A stretch of DNA of 64,000 nucleotides, taken from Bacteroidota bacterium. Lineage in GTDB: Bacteria; Bacteroidota; Ignavibacteria; Ignavibacteriales; Ignavibacteriaceae. Location of the stretch: positions 124,001 through 188,000 of the forward strand of contig JAKAKL010000121.1 in assembly GCA_021824565.1 (NCBI GenBank). Reading direction: 5' to 3'. The notes under the pieces are model-generated. The model ran no database searches, had not been told where the DNA came from, and saw only the letters and a list, made by a program, of their open reading frames with translations. Both the position numbers and the translations under genes were made by a program. Below, one piece after another: positions 8,052-15,696 of the stretch (position 1 is the first letter of the stretch; each line of letters opens with the position of its first letter).

Positions 8052-10445
8052 ATGATAGGTAGTATAATATTAACAGTTGCACTTGCAAGCAGCATCATCT
8101 CAATGGTAATGTATTACCTTGCATATAGAGGTTACAATTCTTTGAATTACGGAAGAATTGCTTATCATACCATGGCAATGCTCGTGATCGTAGCCGCCGC
8201 TTTACTGGAATACCTGATAATAACTCATAACTACAGCTTCAAATATGTTTATGAGTACAGCAGCAACGAGTTGGCTAAAGGAATTTTAATGGCTTCATTC
8301 TGGGGCGGACAGGAAGGAAGCTTCATGCTCTGGCTCTTCCTGACAACGATTATCGGACTAATTCTTCAGAATTATTCTTCTAAGCGAGGTGACCTTGAGC
8401 CGCGCGTTATGGCTGTTTTTTCGCTTGCCACTTCTTTTATTTTGTTAATGGTTTCTCCGCTGTTCAAAAATCCTTTTGTAAATATTTGGGCTGAGCCTTT
8501 CTTTATCTCTGTTAAAAGCATCAACCAGTCAATGCTTAATCTTCCAATCCTTCAGAATTTTATTTTCAGCGACGGTCAATCCGGACAGAATTTCGTCAAA
8601 ATGAATTCTGACCTTTATGCATTGCTTACTTCAAACGGTATAAACATAAAGAATTTTATAATTGATGGACGAGGTCTAAATCCTCAATTGACAAATTTCT
8701 GGATGCAGATACATCCGCCGATTTTGTTTACCGGCTTTTCTATGTCAACGGTGCCTTTCACATTTGCTATGGCTGCAATGATGAAGAACGATTATAAAGA
8801 TTGGGTGAGACAATCTTTTCCATGGCTTCTTGCTGCTTGCGGAATTTTAGGTCTCGGTATTATGCTTGGCGGTTACTGGGCTTATGAAATGCTCGGCTGG
8901 GGCGGTTATTGGGCCTGGGATCCGGTTGAAAATTCAAGTTTCATTCCATGGCTTGTAGGCGTCGCAGGTATTCATACTTTGCTTGTGCAGAGAAAAAGTC
9001 AAAATAAAGGTGATACTATCGGCAAGTACGCTAAAACAAATTTAATCCTCTGCCTGATGATGTATGTACTCGTTATATACAGCACTTTCCTTACAAGAAG
9101 CGGCGTGCTTGGAGATGCATCAGTTCATTCGTTCGTTGATCCCGGCATGATTGTGTATTTGTTCCTTGTAATTTTCGTCGGTACATTTTTGCTGCTTGGA
9201 CTCGGCACTCTCGCTTACCGCTGGAAATATTTAAGCCTTCACGTTAAAACAGATGAAGGTCTGCTTTCGAGAGAACTGTCGCTTTTTACAGCAGCAATTG
9301 TTTTAAGCGCTACATCTTTAATTGTTCTTGTAGGAACGTCCGCACCGATCTTCGGACATTCGGTCGACAAGGCTTTTTATAACGGTATGACTTTGCCGAT
9401 AGTAATTATTATCGGATTACTGAACGGCTTAAGTATACTAATGAAATGGAAAACCAACAGCACTCAGGAAATTCTTAAGAAGTCTCTTTATTCTGTAGGC
9501 ATTACAATTGTTTTGTCGGTATTGGTAATTATTCTTTCGGGCATGACGGACATTATGATTATGCTGATGACTTTATCTGCAATGTTCGCTCTTGTAGTAA
9601 ACGCAGAAATTGCTATTAGAATTATTCGCGGCAACAAAACTATGCTCGGCGCATATATTGCGCATATAGGCATTTCCCTCTTCCTTCTTGGCGTAATCGG
9701 CTCAACAGTATTCAGCCGGGAAAAAGACATTGATCTCACAAAGAATGTTCCTAAAGAAGCGTTCGGTTATCAAATGACTTTTACAGGATATGAGCCGATT
9801 GATAATAATACTAAATATGCCTTCAATGTCCGCTTAAAGAAAGGCGATAACGTTTATAAGGTAAGCCCGGTAATGTATATAAGCGATTTCAACAACGGCT
9901 TGATGAGAGAGCCTGCTATATTAAACCTCGGCACAAATGACTTTTATGTCTCTCCGATGGGTTATGATAATGGAACGGAAGCTAAGACCGAAGGTCAAAC
10001 AATTTCCCTAGGACTTGGAGATAATACTACAATAGACGGCGCAACTATCGATTACAAAAACTTTGTCGCCCCAGATATGAGTGTTATGATGAATGGAGGG
10101 GATTTCAAAATGGGCGCACAGCTTACTATAACGAAGGATGGCAAATCTTTCAACGGAGAAGCTATTATGGAAAAACACGGAAGAGACGTTAAGTTCGATC
10201 CTATTGAATTTAAAGATGCTAATCTAAAAATCCAGCTTCAAAAGATTGATCCGGCATCCAAGCAGGCGCAGTTTATCGTATCTAAACTTCAAGAAGAAAA
10301 TACTTCCAGCGCAGCGCCGAAAGAAGTCCTTTCAATTTCCGCAAGCACCAAGCCGTTTGTTAATTTAGTCTGGACCGGCATTCTTATAATGGTATTCGGA
10401 TTTTTTATATCTGTAGCAAGAAGATTAAAAGAATCTATGGTTTAA
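8052..10445 (+). CDS. ccmF: Cytochrome c haem lyase CcmF
   Basis: A 797-residue polytopic membrane protein and the last gene of the ccm run. It has the WWD motif W-G-G-Y-W-A-W-D-P-V-E-N near residue 285 and further family segments (W-M-Q-I-H-P-P-I-L-F-T-G-F and F-L-T-R-S-G-V-L with D-A-S-V-H-S-F). CcmF takes haem from holo-CcmE and joins it to the C-x-x-C-H site of apocytochrome c. It is longer than the ~650-residue proteobacterial form because of a large soluble region (about residues 560-770) before the last membrane helix. In known pathways it pairs with CcmH, which is not next to it here. Confidence 0.95.
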   Translation: MIGSIILTVALASSIISMVMYYLAYRGYNSLNYGRIAYHTMAMLVIVAAALLEYLIITHNYSFKYVYEYSSNELAKGILMASFWGGQEGSFMLWLFLTTIIGLILQNYSSKRGDLEPRVMAVFSLATSFILLMVSPLFKNPFVNIWAEPFFISVKSINQSMLNLPILQNFIFSDGQSGQNFVKMNSDLYALLTSNGINIKNFIIDGRGLNPQLTNFWMQIHPPILFTGFSMSTVPFTFAMAAMMKNDYKDWVRQSFPWLLAACGILGLGIMLGGYWAYEMLGWGGYWAWDPVENSSFIPWLVGVAGIHTLLVQRKSQNKGDTIGKYAKTNLILCLMMYVLVIYSTFLTRSGVLGDASVHSFVDPGMIVYLFLVIFVGTFLLLGLGTLAYRWKYLSLHVKTDEGLLSRELSLFTAAIVLSATSLIVLVGTSAPIFGHSVDKAFYNGMTLPIVIIIGLLNGLSILMKWKTNSTQEILKKSLYSVGITIVLSVLVIILSGMTDIMIMLMTLSAMFALVVNAEIAIRIIRGNKTMLGAYIAHIGISLFLLGVIGSTVFSREKDIDLTKNVPKEAFGYQMTFTGYEPIDNNTKYAFNVRLKKGDNVYKVSPVMYISDFNNGLMREPAILNLGTNDFYVSPMGYDNGTEAKTEGQTISLGLGDNTTIDGATIDYKNFVAPDMSVMMNGGDFKMGAQLTITKDGKSFNGEAIMEKHGRDVKFDPIEFKDANLKIQLQKIDPASKQAQFIVSKLQEENTSSAAPKEVLSISASTKPFVNLVWTGILIMVFGFFISVARRLKESMV

Positions 10446-10470
10446 TTCTTATAGATTACCTATATGATAA

Positions 10471-10500
10471 AAATGCCCTCGCTTGAGGGCATTTTTATTT
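10471..10500 (+). terminator. Intrinsic terminator of the ccm operon
   Basis: Ten-base arms AAATGCCCTC and GAGGGCATTT flank a 4-nt loop and are followed by a T-rich tail. It lies 25 bp after the ccmF stop and upstream of a convergent gene, so it marks the 3' end of the long + strand operon. Confidence 0.88.
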
Positions 10501-10518
10501 TTGTCATTCGATACCGCC

Positions 10519-11166
10519 TCAATATTGAAATCCCAGAGTTATTGCAAAGCCGGTTGGATTTACAATAAAGTTATTCCCGCCCGTGTTGTCCTGCTTCTTA
10601 GTCGCAAAATAATATCTTGGTTCGACAAAAATTTTTCCGATCAATACTCTTGCAAAAATCGAAAAGAAAAAATTGCCTCCGTTCTTTTGATCTGAAGATG
10701 ATGTTAAGTTTGGACCGAGCAGTATTCCGCCGGAGTTTTGATTATTATAAGTAACGCTGTAAAAATATAAATAATATCCTGCACCGGCGCCTGCATAGAA
10801 CTTTGTATCGGCATCTTTAACCTGCGCAAGCATGTATCCAAAATTTATGTGAAGAGGAAGCAGTATCATTTGCTGATCGCTTATGTCGGGCTTAGGCTCC
10901 TGGAATATATCAATCGATTTTTTCAGGTACAGATCAATATCTCCGCTTAAAAAGAAATTATATCTATTGAACTCCGTTATGCCGTCAACTCCAAGAAGGA
11001 GACCGTTATTAAGACCGTCGCTCGGATTATAAAAACCAAATTTGCCGCTGTAATATTGTGAAATATTAGAAGATGTATCTGCTTTTGCGCTCTTCTCAGC
11101 AGCAAAAGTATTAAGAGAGTAAAATATTAGACAAACCGCGCCAAGTATAATAAAGTTTCGCAACAT
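10519..11166 (-). CDS. Predicted outer-membrane beta-barrel protein
   Basis: A 215-residue protein with a signal peptide (M-L-R-N-F-I-I-L-G-A-V-C-L-I-F-Y ... T-F-A-A). Alternating polar and aromatic strands follow, such as F-Y-A-G-A-G-A-G-Y-Y-L-Y-F-Y and F-F-S-I-F-A-R-V-L-I-G-K-I-F-V-E-P-R-Y, and the protein ends in G-F-A-I-T-L-G-F-Q-Y, a terminal aromatic strand of the type recognised by the BAM complex. It is a small OmpA/OmpW-sized barrel. No family was recognised and the function is unknown. The gene is monocistronic and convergent with the ccm operon. Confidence 0.65.
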   Translation of the reverse strand: MLRNFIILGAVCLIFYSLNTFAAEKSAKADTSSNISQYYSGKFGFYNPSDGLNNGLLLGVDGITEFNRYNFFLSGDIDLYLKKSIDIFQEPKPDISDQQMILLPLHINFGYMLAQVKDADTKFYAGAGAGYYLYFYSVTYNNQNSGGILLGPNLTSSSDQKNGGNFFFSIFARVLIGKIFVEPRYYFATKKQDNTGGNNFIVNPTGFAITLGFQY

Positions 11167-11425
11167 ATTTTTTCCTTCGATTATTAGTACTTTAAATAAT
11201 TATCACTTCGTCATTAAATAAGTCATTAAAGGCAAATAAGCCAATTAGCTAAGTCACACAGTTTGTCATTTCTTTCATAACCCAAATAGCCGCAATAATA
11301 TTATGCTCTTTCGCACTATAAATTATATTTCGTTGATGTACACTTGTTTTAAGAGTATTTAGTTATACTTAATAAATCTATGCGGATCAAATTTTCTCTC
11401 TTTCAAATTTTTAGATGGTGATAAA

Positions 11426-12148
11426 ATGTTTTATGCAATCGTCCTTTCGTTATTAATATTTTCCTCTTCTCCTGTTCGCTCTTACTTTTCAAATTATGAT
11501 ATTAGCCGCAGTTCCGACCAGGAGGAAATTTCGGGCAGCAATGAAAACAGTGCGCCGTTGAATAAACAAATAGCTGCCGCTTACGGAATTGATTCATTTT
11601 CAAATATTAAATCAATTACATACACTTTTAATGTTGAATTCAACGGCAAAAAATTCAGCCGCAAATGGCAATGGAATCCGAAAACAAACGATATTACTTA
11701 TTGGGGCAAGGACAGTGCGAATAAGGAAATCACTCTAAGCTACAATCGCAATAAACCTATGGATGACGCTACAAAGAAAATCGACGCCGGTTTTATTAAC
11801 GACAATTACTGGCTTCTGTTCCCTTTCCACCTTGTTTGGGACGCCAATGTAAAGTTTACGGACGAAGGCGTTAAAAAGTTCCCGTTCGGGAATGAAAAAG
11901 GTCGCGCGCTGATGGTTAAATATTCCGACAAAGTCGGCTACACGCCGGGTGACGCCTTTGAATTATTCCTCGGCAAGGACAATATGATAAAACAATGGAT
12001 ATATTTTCATAAAGGTAATTTAAGCAATCCACGTCCTGCTATGTGGCAGGGAAATAAAAATTTTGACGGCGTTATAATTTCCACGCTACATACTACACCG
12101 GCAAATAAATTCAAACTGTGGTTCAGCGATGTGAAGGTAACGGAGTAA
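11426..12148 (+). CDS. Secreted protein of unknown function
   Basis: A 240-residue protein with a hydrophobic start (M-F-Y-A-I-V-L-S-L-L-I-F) typical of a signal peptide. The mature part is rich in aromatic residues and mostly beta (S-I-T-Y-T-F-N-V-E-F-N-G-K, N-D-N-Y-W-L-L-F-P-F-H-L-V-W-D), with a lipoprotein-carrier-like feel. I recognise no domain. It stands alone: 259 bp of non-coding sequence precedes it and a likely terminator follows. Start chosen as the only ATG giving a signal peptide. Confidence 0.6.
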   Translation: MFYAIVLSLLIFSSSPVRSYFSNYDISRSSDQEEISGSNENSAPLNKQIAAAYGIDSFSNIKSITYTFNVEFNGKKFSRKWQWNPKTNDITYWGKDSANKEITLSYNRNKPMDDATKKIDAGFINDNYWLLFPFHLVWDANVKFTDEGVKKFPFGNEKGRALMVKYSDKVGYTPGDAFELFLGKDNMIKQWIYFHKGNLSNPRPAMWQGNKNFDGVIISTLHTTPANKFKLWFSDVKVTE

Positions 12149-12187
12149 AAAAGAAGTATTAATTATGCTCTTCCGTGCTTCTTTTTA
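12147..12187 (+). terminator. Probable terminator after the secreted-protein gene
   Basis: AAAAAGAAGTA pairs with TGCTTCTTTTT around a ~16-nt loop immediately after the stop codon, and the 3' arm is T-rich. The stem has one G-T pair and a long loop, so it is weaker than the ccm terminator. Confidence 0.5.
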
Positions 12188-12305
12188 CTTTCTATTTATC
12201 TTTAAGCTTAAATGTTTTGAATATCATTCTTAGTCCCGTTATTCCTTTTTTTTCAAAGCGTGATTTCATATATTTGTACACTTAAATTTGCAAGGAGTAT
12301 AAAAA

Positions 12306-12470
12306 ATGGCAAAACAACAAACGTTCGCCGACAAGGCTAAAGCTAAAAAGAAAAGCGAAGGCGTCAACGTAAAGCTTATCAAAACTGTTAAGACTTCAAA
12401 GGGAAGCTATAAGTTTAATGAAAGATTTGTTAAGCTTGACGACATCAGTAAGGTTGGCGATATAAAATAA
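12306..12470 (+). CDS. Small basic protein, DUF4295-like
   Basis: A 54-residue frame with a strong ribosome-binding site (AAGGAG, 8 bases before ATG) and a clear terminator directly after it, so it is almost certainly expressed. It is very basic: M-A-K-Q-Q-T-F-A-D-K-A-K-A-K-K-K at the start, then V-K-L-I-K-T-V-K-T-S-K-G-S-Y-K-F. The A-K ... V-K-S-x-K-T-G-x-Y-x-F pattern recalls the ~50-residue DUF4295 proteins of Bacteroidota. The composition suggests nucleic acid or ribosome association; that is inference. Confidence 0.75.
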   Translation: MAKQQTFADKAKAKKKSEGVNVKLIKTVKTSKGSYKFNERFVKLDDISKVGDIK

Positions 12471-12475
12471 TTTTT

Positions 12476-12500
12476 AAGCGGTTCTTAACCGCTTTTTTAT
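12476..12500 (+). terminator. Intrinsic terminator after the small basic gene
   Basis: Perfect 8-bp arms AAGCGGTT and AACCGCTT around CTT, followed by a T-rich run, start 5 bp after the stop codon at 12470. Confidence 0.88.
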
Positions 12501-12513
12501 TTTAAAACCAAAA

Positions 12514-13029
12514 TCATTTTGAAAACAATTCTAAACTAAGCCCGCCTTCTGTTTCAAGAAGCTTTTCTTTAACGTCTAACCCGGCAGAATAACCTCCCAG
12601 CTTTCCGTCGGCATTTATAACGCGGTGGCACGGTATTATGACAGGTACCGGATTGGAACCGTTGGCTTTACCAACTGCCCTAACAGTTTTAACATCACCA
12701 ACCATTTCGGCAAGCTTAATATAGCTTATCGTCTTTCCGTAAGGAATTTTTAATAATTGTTTCCAGACTTTCTTCTGAAACTCCGTTCCAATAATATCAA
12801 GAGGTACTGAAAATTCCTTTCTCTCTCGGTTAAAATATTCCGACAGCTCTTTAAAGACATTCATCATGTATGGATCGTCGGGATGAAGCGCAGTTGCTGT
12901 TATGTTATCCGGCTTGTAATCTCTTTTATTAATGAAAATCGATCTTACGCCTTTATGCGAAGTAATAACTTTGAAGTTTATGCCGGAGATTTTTAACGAG
13001 GCAAAATATAGATTTTCTTTTTCTTCCAT
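12514..13029 (-). CDS. ogt: Methylated-DNA-protein-cysteine methyltransferase
   Basis: A 171-residue alkyltransferase. The active-site motif I-I-P-C-H-R-V-I places the alkyl-accepting cysteine at residue 134, within the conserved context G-K-A-N-G-S-N-P-V-P-V-I. Upstream is the helix-turn-helix region F-Q-K-K-V-W-K-Q-L-L-K-I-P-Y-G-K-T. The enzyme removes O6-methylguanine and O4-methylthymine lesions by moving the alkyl group to its own cysteine. Length and layout fit Ogt rather than Ada. It appears monocistronic. Confidence 0.93.
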   Translation of the reverse strand: MEEKENLYFASLKISGINFKVITSHKGVRSIFINKRDYKPDNITATALHPDDPYMMNVFKELSEYFNRERKEFSVPLDIIGTEFQKKVWKQLLKIPYGKTISYIKLAEMVGDVKTVRAVGKANGSNPVPVIIPCHRVINADGKLGGYSAGLDVKEKLLETEGGLSLELFSK

Positions 13030-13130
13030 TATGCAGCTTGTTCTTTCAATGGAAATTTATGAAAAGAATATAAAAATGGGAAGAACTATTTTTTTAATTC
13101 TTCCCGTTAAAAAATAATATAAATTATTAT

Positions 13131-13673
13131 CTAAGCCGATTCAACTTCAATAGCTGGATGGACATCTCTTTTTAGCAGCCCTTCGATTGCCATCAGAGTG
13201 CCGCTTATCGCAGTTGGACAGCTTCCGCAAGCGCCTTGATAATGTATTTTAACTTTGAAACCATCAAGCCCTAACACCTGTAAACCGCCGCCGTCGCCTG
13301 CTAATGCGGGTCTTACTCTTTCATCAAGTATGCTGTTTATTTGTTTAAGCATCTCGCCCGAGTTTTCATCGCTCAACTGAACTTCCTTCTCCGCCGGAAT
13401 TAATGACTTATCAAAAGTTTTTAAAAAATTAATAAACGGTCTTTGAATTTGTCCCCAGTTTGTCTGCTTGCTTTTTTCAATCGTTACAAACTTGTCCATG
13501 TAAAATATAGAAACCACTCCCTCGATTTCAAAAATGCCTTTTGCCAAAGGATCGCTTTCCGCTTCCAGCTTATTATGGAATTGCCTCGTCTCAATATTTA
13601 ATATTTTCTCATTCAAAATGAATTTTAACGCGTGAGGGTTCGGCGTTAAATCCACATCGGTCACTGACAACAT
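13131..13673 (-). CDS. Nfu-type iron-sulfur scaffold protein
   Basis: A 180-residue, two-domain protein. The N-terminal ~90 residues are an Nfu N domain (T-P-N-P-H-A-L-K-F near the start, then G-I-F-E-I-E-G-V-V-S-I-F-Y). The C-terminal part is a NifU-C domain, with R-P-A-L-A-G-D-G-G-G-L-Q and the C-x-x-C motif G-A-C-G-S-C-P-T-A that carries the cluster between two subunits. Such proteins deliver Fe-S clusters to target enzymes, of which this window has several (NifJ, for example). Monocistronic by spacing. Confidence 0.9.
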   Translation of the reverse strand: MLSVTDVDLTPNPHALKFILNEKILNIETRQFHNKLEAESDPLAKGIFEIEGVVSIFYMDKFVTIEKSKQTNWGQIQRPFINFLKTFDKSLIPAEKEVQLSDENSGEMLKQINSILDERVRPALAGDGGGLQVLGLDGFKVKIHYQGACGSCPTAISGTLMAIEGLLKRDVHPAIEVESA

Positions 13674-13870
13674 ATATAATCTCCAAAAAATTTCAAAGCA
13701 AAAATATTACAAGTGAAGCGCCTATTCAAGGTAAAACATTTATGCTGCTATCAATGTATTTTATACAACACATGAGATGTGCGTCTTTCAATAATTATTC
13801 CGAATTCTACATTTTACACTCTAAATTATAAATTGCTTTTGTTATATTTTGCGTCAAAAAAAATCCGAGT

Positions 13871-14845
13871 ATGAAAAATATATTAATTGTTTTTACAGGC
13901 GGCACTTTTTCGATGATGATCGATAAGTCAACAGGCGGAGCAGTCCCGCGCTATTCCGGCGAAGAGCTTCTTGAGAAAATTCCGGAAGCTAAAAATCTTG
14001 CAAGTATTACTTGCTTCGATTTCGGAAAATATCCGGGTCCACACATGACTCCGGAATTAATGTTCCAGCTTTCAAAAAAAATCAAAGAGCTTATTTCTAA
14101 CGATCGCTATGACGGCGTAATTGTAACTCACGGTACCGATACGCTGGAAGAAACGGCTTACTTTTTAGACTTAACAATTAGAACGCCGATTCCGATTGTA
14201 GTTATTGGTTCTATGAAAAACAGCTCCGAACCGGATTGGGATGGACCGCGGAATCTACTCGATGCTATGCACGTCTGCCTGAACGACAATTGTAAAAACA
14301 TCGGAGTACTCGTCTGCCTTAACGGTGAAATTAATGCCGCAAGCGAGGTGACTAAAACTTACACCGAAGAAATCGACAGCTTCCACAGCCTTGATTTCGG
14401 CGCGCTTGGCTTCGTCCAATACGGAAGAGTAATCTTGAATAGACTGCCGCGCAAACTTGAAACAATCGAGACGGAAAAAATAATTTCAAACGTAGATATG
14501 CTTACGGTTTATGCCGGAATGAATGAAAAGTTTTTTAAATTTTCCGCCGACAGCAATGTTGAAGGAATTGTTGTCGAAGCGCTTGGAGTTGGAAATGTTC
14601 CTCCTGCTGCGTTTGAAGGAATAAAATACGCCGTTGAAAAAAACATTCCCGTTGTTTTGGTATCCAGATGCCCTGCCGGAGAAACTCTTGATATCTACGG
14701 TTATCCCGGCGCCGGGAAGTGGCTGCACAGCATAGGAGTAATCTTTGCAGATTATTTGAATGGACAGAAAGCAAGAATAAAATTAATGCTTGCGCTTGGG
14801 GTCAGTAAGGATCAAAACGAATTAAGAAAAATCTTCGAGGATTAA
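13871..14845 (+). CDS. ansA: Type I (cytoplasmic) L-asparaginase
   Basis: A 324-residue asparaginase/glutaminase. The first catalytic threonine is in F-T-G-G-T-F-S-M (Thr12) and the second in V-T-H-G-T-D-T-L-E-E-T-A. There is no signal peptide, which argues for the cytoplasmic type I enzyme hydrolysing asparagine to aspartate and ammonia. A related Glu-tRNA amidotransferase subunit (GatD) is less likely because the N-terminal extension is missing. Convergent with murI, 16 bp apart. Confidence 0.88.
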   Translation: MKNILIVFTGGTFSMMIDKSTGGAVPRYSGEELLEKIPEAKNLASITCFDFGKYPGPHMTPELMFQLSKKIKELISNDRYDGVIVTHGTDTLEETAYFLDLTIRTPIPIVVIGSMKNSSEPDWDGPRNLLDAMHVCLNDNCKNIGVLVCLNGEINAASEVTKTYTEEIDSFHSLDFGALGFVQYGRVILNRLPRKLETIETEKIISNVDMLTVYAGMNEKFFKFSADSNVEGIVVEALGVGNVPPAAFEGIKYAVEKNIPVVLVSRCPAGETLDIYGYPGAGKWLHSIGVIFADYLNGQKARIKLMLALGVSKDQNELRKIFED

Positions 14846-14861
14846 TTTTTTTGAAGATGAA

Positions 14862-15686
14862 CTATACTGATAACAATTCTAAATCTACTTTTTGGACTGA
14901 TTGAATTTCCCGCCCTAAAAATAATTCCGCGACTTCTTTAAACTTTGTTGGAATATCGCTTACATAGAATTCCTGGCTGCCCAAAGAATTTTTATTTGTA
15001 TGCAGCCCGATGCGGTCTAATTCATTGTAAACAACCTCGGCTGAAGCTACGCCTGAATCAATCAGCTTAACGTCGCTTCCAATTACCTGCTGAATTACAT
15101 CCGCTAAAATTGGATAATGAGTGCATCCGAGAACAAGCGTATCTATTTTTAATTCTCTCAATTCTTTTAAGTATTCTTCGGCTATTTCAAAAGTCGCCTT
15201 GTGGCTGATCCAGCCTTCTTCTGCCAGCGGAACGAAAAGAGGACATTCTTTCTCAAAAACTTCCAGACCGGAATTGATTTTTTTTATTTCACTTGAATAA
15301 GCTCTGTTGCTTACGGTCGCTCTTGTACCGATAACGCCGATTCTCCCGTTCTTAGTTTCTCTCGCTGCTTTCTTTGCACCCGGTTCGATCACGCCGATTA
15401 CAGGCACATTAAAATTATTTCTTATCTCTTTTAACGCCACTGATGAAACCGTGTTGCAAGCTACTACAATCGCCTTTACATTTTTGTTGATCAGGAAACG
15501 AGCGTCCTGCAAACCATATTCTATAACAGTTGAGTTGGACTTTGATCCGTAAGGAACTCGCGCAGTATCGCCGAAATAAATTATGTTCTCTTTAGGTAAT
15601 GTTGATGCAACTCTTTTTACAACAGTTAATCCGCCGATGCCCGAATCAAACACGCCAATCGGTTTTTCTTTTTCCATAAAATTCAA
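14862..15686 (-). CDS. murI: Glutamate racemase
   Basis: A 274-residue enzyme making D-glutamate for peptidoglycan. It shows F-D-S-G-I-G-G-L-T-V near the start, the first catalytic cysteine in V-V-A-C-N-T-V-S-S and the second in L-G-C-T-H-Y-P-I-L. The start could be ATG 15686 or 15677 (M-E-K-E-K-P); both keep the fold. It lies 10 bp after glnD on the same strand, so the two are probably co-transcribed. Confidence 0.95.
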   Translation of the reverse strand: MNFMEKEKPIGVFDSGIGGLTVVKRVASTLPKENIIYFGDTARVPYGSKSNSTVIEYGLQDARFLINKNVKAIVVACNTVSSVALKEIRNNFNVPVIGVIEPGAKKAARETKNGRIGVIGTRATVSNRAYSSEIKKINSGLEVFEKECPLFVPLAEEGWISHKATFEIAEEYLKELRELKIDTLVLGCTHYPILADVIQQVIGSDVKLIDSGVASAEVVYNELDRIGLHTNKNSLGSQEFYVSDIPTKFKEVAELFLGREIQSVQKVDLELLSV

Positions 15687-15696
15687 TTTGACTTCC